Assembly: GCA_022496805.1 (NCBI GenBank)
Contig: CM040088.1
Coordinates: 28,774,452-28,838,451, forward strand
Reading direction: 5' to 3'
DNA length: 64,000 nt
From: Pohlia nutans
Lineage: Eukaryota; Streptophyta; Bryopsida; Bryales; Mniaceae
Part shown: piece by piece, positions 56,268-64,000 of the stretch
Layout of the letters: every line of letters starts with the position of its first letter
How positions within the stretch are numbered: position 1 is the stretch's first letter
Notes under the pieces: model-generated
Database searches by the model: none
What the model saw: the letters and a program-made list of their open reading frames with translations, nothing else
Told to the model about the DNA's origin: nothing
Program-made: the position numbers and the translations under genes

Positions 56268-56521
56268 TCACTGTTCACGGCTGTTACAGCCCTGGTTGAG
56301 CTTCTAAGACAATATTCAATGCCTTGCCGAAAATAGCGAGCCACTCTTAACCTTCCACATGTATCTTCATCAACGAAGGCTGCAGCTTGCAGCTACATGT
56401 GCGTGGGACAGTTGACGTTGAAGCTCCCTTGGTGGTATCCATGACCGTCGAGCACTGGAGTTTGTTTCAAAGACCAGGAAGAGAGGGAACAGTGACCAGT
56501 CGAGAAAACATGGCACCAACT

Positions 56522-56697
56522 TCGTAAACTTCCAAAATACTAGTCCCTTCCACAACCAAGCTTCGTGTCCGTCCTCCGGTCTGTAGAAACTTCCAGAACG
56601 TGCTCAACAGCTACCGAAGGTCGGCAAACATTCTGGAACTTCTCTTTCAGCTGCAGCTTCTAGTCTCTTCCAGCGCCCTCTTCGACTCCCTATATAA
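56522..56697 (+). promoter_or_regulatory. Heat-shock elements and TATA box of sHSP copy 2
   Basis: GAAACTTCCAGAAC near 56586 and TTCTGGAACTTCTC near 56631 are kept, but the distal element is weakened (TAAACTTCCAAAA). TATATAA at about 56691-56697. Confidence 0.78.
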
Positions 56698-56871
56698 CAC
56701 CAGCTCCACTTCGACGATCGACAGAGATTTTCAATTAGAAAATTGCCAATACACTTCAGAATCCTTCCAAGTATACCTCGCAATTAATCTTAGAAGCGAA
56801 CAGAACTGCTTGATCCTTGCATACTTCGACATATTTGTAGTTCGTGTTGGAGGTTTGGTAGATATATAGAG

Positions 56872-57390
56872 ATGGCCCTCTCGTCAATTTTCGGACGCCA
56901 GAACGCCTTGTGGGATGCGCCCGTAATGGTGACCTTGTTCGACGACGGCGCGCCCACTGCTGCGAGCTCGTTTGCACGGGACGCGCACGCCATGGCCAGC
57001 ACGAGCGTGGATTGGAAGGAGACGGCCACGGAGCACGTGTTCAAGGCCGACCTGCCGGGGCTGCGCAAGGAGGACGTGCGAGTGGACGTGGACGAGCACC
57101 ACACGCTGAGCATTAGCGGGCAGCGCAAGCGCGAGGAGGTGCAGAAGACGGACAAGTGGCACCGCGTGGAGCGCAGCAGCGGGCACTTCATGCGCAAGTT
57201 CAGGCTCCCGGAGAATGCGAATTTGGACGCGATCACGGCGAAGGTTGACAGCGGAGTGTTGACGGTGGTGGTGCCGAAGGTGGAGAAGAAGACGCCGCAG
57301 ACGCGCAGCATTGCGATCGCGGGGCAGGAGGCCACCACGCCGGCCATCACTCACGACGACAAGAAGGCAGGTGATGCTCCTGAGCTGTAA
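56872..57390 (+). CDS. HSP20: Cytosolic class I-type small heat-shock protein, copy 2
   Basis: 172 residues, differing from copy 1 at two visible positions (KTDKWHR against KTDTWHR; AGDAPEL against AGNAPEL). All alpha-crystallin features and the C-terminal SIAI motif are the same. Intact frame, intact promoter, stress-inducible expression expected. The near identity of coding sequence against more diverged flanks suggests selection or gene conversion. Confidence 0.93.
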   Translation: MALSSIFGRQNALWDAPVMVTLFDDGAPTAASSFARDAHAMASTSVDWKETATEHVFKADLPGLRKEDVRVDVDEHHTLSISGQRKREEVQKTDKWHRVERSSGHFMRKFRLPENANLDAITAKVDSGVLTVVVPKVEKKTPQTRSIAIAGQEATTPAITHDDKKAGDAPEL

Positions 57391-58613
57391 ATAAGGGGCT
57401 GATCATGAGTGGATACACATTTGGAGTTGATGTTTGAAAGCAGGAAGCATAACGTGAATATTGTAAGGTTAGATTGTGAAGAGGAGCAGGAGTGTACATT
57501 ACTGTATCGGTTGTTGACGCAATGAGCAGAAACAGAGTGTGGAGATTACTGTGTTGAATTTTGGAATAACGAGGACTAACAAAGTTTCTTGCTCAATTGG
57601 TGTTTGGTTTGAGTTTGTTGCTTCTCAGGTGTATTGATGATTTCTGTCTTTCGTGTGAATCTGCATCATCGTAAGAATGGTTGTCCGTCGTGGGACGATG
57701 GCTCTGTTGTTGCACTCTACCATTGTTAGACTGAAGGATCTAGGATTTCTGAGTGAAACGATCCTATTTGTGACAGTTTGTGCATGTTACGTACTGTACT
57801 GTACATTGGAGTGTGTTTATGGGAGTGGAGTATTGAGCTATCGAGAGATCTCTTCTCAAAAGAGCTATCACTATAGAGGTAATTTTTTTGTAATGCAAGA
57901 GCTCTGTAAAGTGTGAGGGTGCAAATCATTATATTACAGTGACAATAGACAATCCAATTGTCATTAAATATTCAGTGGCAATAGACATTTAGCAAACTCA
58001 TGCTTGCAGGATACAATATTCTCTTGCCCAAATTGTCATCAATTGAAGCGGATTCATTATGTTAACTATGGATTACAGATTCATGTACGCACCTTAGAGG
58101 TGATGAGATCAGCTCTTGATATCCTGTGTCTTACATCCAAGCCTGCTTTTATATTCCCTGTGCCCTCTTGTCACGTGCTACAATCTATTTCAATGAAATG
58201 ATCAACAAATGAAGACACAGGTATGCACTTAGAGATAGTTTGTTACTACAAAATGACTCCCATCAAGTATTGATTAAACGCCATTTATACAATAAAGGGA
58301 CATCTACACTCAGACCTCATTAATTTCCCCTTCTCTTGCTCATGCAGAAGTGAACCTGCCATGTTGAGTGGACTACAAACTCCGTCTACTTGGTATTTAA
58401 GTGTCACTCATCACACTAACATTAGTTTAATCCCTGCTGGTCGATCTGGCTCAAATGAGCATGATGGACAGAAAATTTGTTTCTAACTACTTGGAGTTGC
58501 TTTTTCATCCATTTATATTTTTTCTTTGCAAGTGTACTAATTGAATTACATTTTGACCATACAAATTGATAAAGCTCTTTTGCACAACTTTCATCAACTT
58601 CTTTAGCAATTAA

Positions 58614-58923
58614 CCCCTAAATGTACCGACCCTTTGAACACAAGTAGATGCTAGCCTCAAAAATAGATATTAGCATGGCTTAGATGTACATGAGGTGTAC
58701 ATGACAGGACCATTGCAAGCATAAAATCTACCCAACAAATTTGACATACTTGCAGTTGGTGGCCTCTCCAATATCATCAACAACTCCCCATCACAAGAGA
58801 TTTATTGTAATTAGTAGAGAATTTAATAGTCTTACAAAGGTGACTTGGATGAAAGTCATCCGAGATTGCATGACAGAGTTGCAAGGCTTTGAATCTGTTC
58901 GTGGACACTAGGACGTTTAGGGG
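58614..58923. mobile_element. TTAA-flanked MITE 12
   Basis: Same 310-bp insertion as at 36983, with both TTAA flanks intact (58610-58613, 58924-58927). Confidence 0.82.
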
Positions 58924-59712
58924 TTAATGGAGTCTACTCTTTTCAACAAGGTCTGAGTGTATATCTTTTAAGATTCTTCTACCTTAACTTGTAGTGTCGA
59001 CGATGCCATGATTTCTGAGTTTGGTATTAACTATGTCCATGTGGTTCTTTGACAATTGTATAGTCAGTCGATTTTCATACTTTCACTGTTTGGTGCATTA
59101 CTCAGCAAGCAGACGGATGAATTTGATTAGGTGATACATTCAACACTACTTCGGAGAAATTTGTGAGGAGATGACACTCAACACTCTCTAGTTGCACACT
59201 TCAAGCATATGCTGAGAATCTCTCGTATTATGTACAGTCCATGAGAGTGTGTTTTTGGGAGTCCATCATAAAGCTGTTGAGACCTTTGCTCAAATGAGAC
59301 ATATCTATTGAGTCCAAAGTTTTATCAATATGTAAGGATTTCTTGTGCAATTTTGAAATTGTAAGGTTGTAAACCACAATACTCTAGTGAAAAATTATGC
59401 ATATGCAAGAGGTGAAAGATCCTGCAGTGTTGATCCTCAACATCTCTTGACACTATTAGCAAAGGCATTGCTTCTCATTCATAAGAGTGTCAGAGTTCAC
59501 TGTACACACTTGTCCTACATGACGAATTGCACTCACCAAGTCTTGAGCGCCTAGGCAGTGAGTGCGAAGTGACGTCGTTTGACTCACCTACCGAGTGAAA
59601 AGCAACACCTTCTCCTTGAAGTGTGATGTAAGCAGAGGGGTACTAGTAGCAGCTGAGAACATAATTCTTAGAACCTACAATTTACGGAGGAATTTCAACC
59701 AAGCAGTAGAAA

Positions 59713-60539
59713 GAGTAGGAATTCAGCAATGGAGAAAAATTATACTTTCTGCAGAGAGTCAAAATCGAAAATAAGGTGAGCGCAGAAAATGACAATACTG
59801 GTATTCAAATGTGACTCTGGTGATCGAAATTCAAAACTTCACAACTCATTAACAAAGTATCCAAATGCACCAAAATTTAACTCGTTGGAAACCTCTCAGA
59901 ACAGCAGTCCTAAATCCTGATGAGAAAATTTATGTGCTCTGCTCTGTACAAGTTTCAAACCTGTGACCTTCGCGTTATTAGCACGACGCTCTAACCTGAA
60001 AACCCAAATTCGGGGAAAATACAAGATGACAAAGTGTCAAAAGCAGGCCTTTGCGATTGAGTCATACAAAGTGGACCCAAAAAAGCAAATGCAACAAAGT
60101 CACTAAGACAAAGCAAAGGGAAACTAAAAGCCAAGAAATGAGTGTCTGAAAACTGGGGATCCCATGACGGAAATGAAAACCAGAGTTCAATTGCAATTGA
60201 GCCGGGAGACTAGTGGTAAAGCCCTAAGCCTAAAACTACACGCCCTAGCTGTCCAAGCCTAGCTAAAAACTAAACTCCAACCAATTGAGCTGAAAACTTG
60301 AAATCCAGGGAATTAAAAAGAGGAGAAAATAAAGACGTAAGCGTCACAATGAAAACCCTCACGGCCAGGTCACACAAAGCAATACCAAACAGCCAAAGCA
60401 AGCAAAGTCACAAAGTCACTAAGACTAAGAGGGGAAAGAAAAGAAACCGTCCATAAATGAATGTCAAATCGGGAACCAACCCAAGAGGACCACGAAGAAA
60501 GTCCCTGATTACCAGCACCAACTAAGCTAACAAAGCCAC
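59713..60539. other. Unassigned DNA with tRNA-derived segment
   Basis: No protein gene. Purine-rich on the plus strand, with repeated words such as CAAAGTCAC and AAGCAAA. Contains the tRNA-Ile-like remnant listed next; a second tRNA-like patch (GGGAGACTAGTGGTAAAGCC) lies near 60202. Possibly a SINE. Confidence 0.4.
59938..60012 (-). pseudogene. tRNA-Ile(AAU)-like remnant
   Basis: Minus strand reads GGTTAGAGCGTCGTGCTAAT followed by AACGCGAAGGTCACAGGTTTGA, which is the D-loop to T-loop part of tRNA-Ile with an AAT anticodon. The T-arm pairs, but the 5' acceptor strand and D-stem are lost, so it is a pseudogene or SINE head. Confidence 0.6.
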
Positions 60540-60543
60540 TTAA

Positions 60544-60778
60544 CCCTTAAACGACAATTCCTTTCCTGATACCACACCCAAAATCTCCTCTTAAATTCCA
60601 TTTTAAGCATGATTCTGTGTTTAATTTGCTTTAGCTTTATTCTAAAGAAGTATAGATCTCTCTAAGGTGCTCGGTTTGGAATTTTAAAAACCCCATTTGG
60701 TGCAATGGTGTAGAAGTTATCAGCAAGATTCTCCCAAACTAAAACCAAGCCCGTGGGGCTGGCATTGTCGTTTAAGGG
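60544..60778. mobile_element. TTAA-flanked MITE 13
   Basis: 235 bp between TTAA at 60540-60543 and 60779-60782, with ends CCCTTAAACGACAATTCC and, complemented, CCCTTAAACGACAATGCC (17 of 18). The cleanest short member. Confidence 0.9.
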
Positions 60779-60782
60779 TTAA

Positions 60783-60952
60783 GGGAGTCAAAAACTATGA
60801 AATAGTTTGAACTTTATTTTTTTTCACTTGTCTTGCTATGAAATTTTATTATGGAAATGTTCTAAGGGGTGGGTTTTGCACCTCCAAATAATGGGATCAA
60901 CAGTTAGAAAAATTTTAAAAACATTTACGAATAGTTTACCTTACATACATCT

Positions 60953-61050
<98 letters not shown>

Positions 61051-62195
61051 TTAAAATTAAAAACCTAAATGGATTACATCATTTTCTATCTTGCAAGACA
61101 TCATGCTCTAAAAAGGGCAAAATTTAAAGATGAGATTTAATCGATTTGTCCTTAAATTTGGACAATATGTATGTATGTAGGTAATTCACATAAATTACAT
61201 GTTTTCATAAATAATGTGTTCAATAATTACAACCTACGTTTTATCACACGTCATAAAATATATTCACATAGACTATTTCTAGAAAAAATTGACCAAGATG
61301 TAAGATAGAAGATGTAAGATGGAAGATGTAATACTCCTTAACACCTAGCTATAAGATGCTTCAAACAATTAAAGATGAGTATGTATATGAAGTTTGAGAT
61401 TAGTCTCAACATGTGTCAAACAAAATGATGAAAGGAAAGGACTGCACAATGGAGTACTAAGAAATAGTCCCCGCTATCCTACTTGTGATATCCATAGTAG
61501 GCTTTTATTCATAAGACGAATACTATAAAGAATCAAAGGAGCTTTGACAAAATAAATGAGACTCTTGAGTCACTCTTGAATATGGTGTGTAAGAAGGGTG
61601 CTATGAAGAATCAAATGACAACTATGAGGTTGGAAGTTTTAACTTTGTAGTAAGCAAGATGCCCCAATAAAAGAGAACTTGTTTGGAAAAGGAGCAGTTG
61701 TTGGGTTCAAACATAAGTTTTGACATTTTTTTCAACACTATCTTCTCTATTCTTTTCAAAAGTTTTTCAAAATCATTTTTGATATTTCAATTTCAAAGTT
61801 GTTTTTGAAAAAGTGTCAACAACCAAGTCATAACGCAACATTTCTTTAATACTTTTGTGTCAAGAACTGTCCAAAAAGTGTCAAAAGCAACATCGTTTAT
61901 TGGTAGTTTATGCTATTGTCATTGGAGATTGTCATGTACACAAAACTATTAAATCTATTATATTAAATAGGAGTGTCATGACCCGATGTCACAACCCTTG
62001 TGTCACAATATCCGTCATGTCTCTATCCGTCACGCGGATGGTCACATTTTCATCCAAGTCTTCCACCCCACAATATCATCCAATATCTCATCATATATAA
62101 ATTTCATCCATTTTCATTCATTTGCATGTTTTGATGACTATTTTCATCTATACATAAATTTGGCACTATCTTTCAATCTACAGCAACAAACAATA
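60783..62195. other. AT-rich intergenic DNA
   Basis: No gene. Contains the long TA microsatellite and a few copies of AGAAGATGTAAGATG near 61300-61330. Confidence 0.45.
60955..61046. repeat. (TA)n microsatellite, about 46 units
   Basis: Uninterrupted TA dinucleotides. Shorter runs occur near 18763, 23451 and 63568. Confidence 0.97.
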
Positions 62196-62199
62196 TTGA

Positions 62200-63717
62200 G
62201 TATTGATTTGAAACTTTTCCATTCAAACAACTGTACCATGAGCATCAATGGGCAAAGTCCAAAAGTAGACATGCAAAAGTCGTAGTATGCAACATAAAAC
62301 ACATTACTATGGAAGTTTGAAGAAAAATCCAATTGTGATTTGAAAGAACATGAATTCCAAAGTCAGCCATGTCTAAAAATTCGGTTTTGTGCGCTATAAT
62401 TTGAACCTACTTTAAATTTTATCAGTTTTTTCTTAGAGCTTTAGAAAAGCATTTTGTGCCTTGGCATGTTGGTATACATCATTTTAGATTGTTGTACACA
62501 AAAATTGAAGGAGGTTGACATTTATAGAATTTAAAATATTCACAATTTGACAAACATACTAATCATGTTGGCTCTCACGATATTTGAATATTTTGTTGAA
62601 ATTGAAAGCACGAGACTGCATTGGCCATTGTAGAGAGTGCACAAGTTGCAACATGAACCATTGTTACATCTTAACCCTTTAGTGCCCAGCTGACCACATT
62701 ATGGTCACTACAACGTCCGAAATGCAAATAGCAGAGAATCCGTGAAGAATTGGAATTTCAGTTTTGAAGTTCAGTTTTGAAGTTCAGATTTGCCCATATA
62801 CATTACACACCTTCCAAAAAAAATAAAAAAAATTTAGAATTGTACAACTATCAAAATACCTATCAATAGAACGCAAAAATACTGCAAATACTTGAAAATA
62901 CAGTAGATACTTACAAATACAACATATGTATTATGCAGTATTTCTTGTGTTTGGAAGTTTGTTATCTTGTTTTATTTTTTTGGATTGTGTTCTTTTCTTC
63001 ATCTTCCATTAGTGTGTGTAATCCGATCTTGACTAATGTACCCACTCCTGTCAATTTTCAACGTATAAAATTTTGTCCTAAACCGTATATGGATAAGTTA
63101 TTTTCACTTATAAAATTCACAATAATTATGTGTGAGTCTATTCTTGATATGAAAGATTGCAATGGAGAGGTGTTGACATAGGGCATAGCTGAACTTCTTT
63201 CCTTTCATTTTTGAAAATTTAACCCAAATTCTATTTAACTTTGAAGTCATACACCCCCCAAAATCTCATTTTTGAGCATGCATTATACAGTTCAAATACA
63301 TACTATAATCTTCCAATCCCACCATTGGATGATTCTCAAATTTTAATAAAATGTGTGCTCTCCAGTTGATAATAGAATTGTACGGCTACTTTCTAATTTA
63401 ATCCATTCTATTTCTGGTAGTCTCAATCGCAGTGGAAAAATCCACTGAAATCCAGTGCTCCCAGCTACAGTACCCTGGGCACTAAAGGGTTAATGCCCTT
63501 GCATTTGAAATATTTGTTGAATAGGACAATGCGTTCAATTTATATATTAAAGCTATAGATATCAATAAATATATATATATATATATATATATCACAATTG
63601 AGTTTTACTTCAAACTTCCATAGTAATATGTTATATGTCGCATATCCACTTTTGGACTTTGCCCATTGATGCTCATGGTACAGTTGTTTGAATGAAAAAG
63701 TTTCAAATTAATACTTA
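62200..63717. repeat. Inverted repeat around a TTAA element
   Basis: Arms 62200-62336 and 63595-63717 are inverted copies (CTGTACCATGAGCATCAATG, TTACTATGGAAGTTTGA), about 85 percent identical by eye. The 1.25-kb interior holds the TTAA element 62675-63489. Possibly a foldback transposon into which the TTAA element inserted. Confidence 0.65.
62675..63489. mobile_element. TTAA-flanked element 14
   Basis: 815 bp between TTAA at 62671-62674 and 63490-63493, with a perfect 15-bp terminal repeat CCCTTTAGTGCCCAG, the same terminus as element 7 at 26466. An 82-codon plus frame (62933-63181) inside has no recognisable similarity. Confidence 0.9.
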
Positions 63718-63725
63718 GTTTCGTT

Positions 63726-64000
63726 CGTCACTGTATATTCTTTGCAACGGGGTCCATGTTTTCTTGATCATGTTTTTTTTACTTTTGTGTTGCATTGAGA
63801 AAGGGGGTTTTCGCTAGTACTTACAAAAAGGCAGGATGAAAAAACAGTATCAATCTCAAATGAAGGGCAACCATTCTGACCATGATCCATATTCATACTG
63901 AAAACAGTTCTCATGAATACAGACAATGGAATTGCACTTTTCCGTTCCTTGATTGACAAAAACCAAATTTGATGCCACAAGTACCGATCAGTCCGTTTCG
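63726..64000. other. Window end, nothing recognised
   Basis: A 70-codon minus frame (63768-63980) has no recognised domain. It could be an exon of a gene continuing to the right; I cannot support that. Confidence 0.3.

Larger units (their letters stand above)
56513..59712. repeat. Block Q, copy 2 (sHSP locus)
   Basis: Direct duplicate of 33889-38093 minus the mariner insertion. The 57,400-59,712 part is non-coding and includes TTAA MITE 12. Confidence 0.88.

Noticed and set aside
60807..61127. 106-codon frame with a long Tyr-Ile repeat
   Set aside because: Produced by translating the TA microsatellite; not a protein.

Overview
The window is nuclear DNA from a land plant. The evidence is spliceosomal introns with GT/AG borders, a plastid-type SecE gene, a sterol 3-beta-hydroxysteroid dehydrogenase fused to a reticulon domain, a cytosolic class I-type small heat-shock protein, A-type cytochrome P450s, a DYW-type PPR remnant, a Ty1/copia element and Tourist-like MITEs. 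The short introns and general character suggest a non-seed plant (lycophyte, fern or moss), but I cannot name the lineage from sequence alone.

Layout. 1-2.7 kb: 5' two-thirds of RAD51C (minus strand, seven exons visible, 3' end outside the window). 3.2-4.0 kb: a divergent three-exon SecE-like gene. 4.1-10.5 kb: a U2 snRNA cluster (one plus-strand and three minus-strand copies). Most copies are followed by a broken 5' piece of a UFM1 gene. 11.4-13.2 kb: intact intronless 3-beta-HSD/reticulon gene. 13.7-28.8 kb: AT-rich, gene-poor DNA made largely of MITEs, simple repeats and degenerate tandem repeats. 28.85-32.17 kb: a perfect-looking inverted copy of 8.55-11.87 kb (3,319 bp, no net indel), carrying the last quarter of the 3-beta-HSD gene, two U2 copies and a UFM1 fragment. 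33.9-38.1 kb and 56.5-59.7 kb: directly duplicated small heat-shock protein loci. 39.6-44.9 kb: a decayed copia element on the minus strand. 45.9-53.9 kb: an inverted pair of P450 genes, both damaged. 54.4-56.3 kb: DYW-PPR and protein kinase remnants. 59.7-64 kb: repeats.

The most unusual content is a set of about a dozen non-autonomous elements. They are flanked by TTAA, begin with CCC (CCCTTT, CCCCTAAA, CCTCTAAA) and end with the complement. Older segmental duplications in the window supply an unoccupied copy of one insertion site and the undamaged TTAA target of two more. One filled/empty pair (38470-39017 against 32880-32883) shows duplication of TTAA directly. This is the signature of piggyBac-type transposition, which is not a usual component of plant genomes.

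Living genes supported here are RAD51C (homologous recombination), SecE (thylakoid or plastid protein translocation), 3-beta-HSD/D (sterol C4 demethylation in the ER), the two sHSPs (chaperones with heat-shock elements) and probably several U2 genes (pre-mRNA splicing). They do not form a pathway; the locus is best read as a duplication- and transposon-driven region with unrelated housekeeping genes at its left end.
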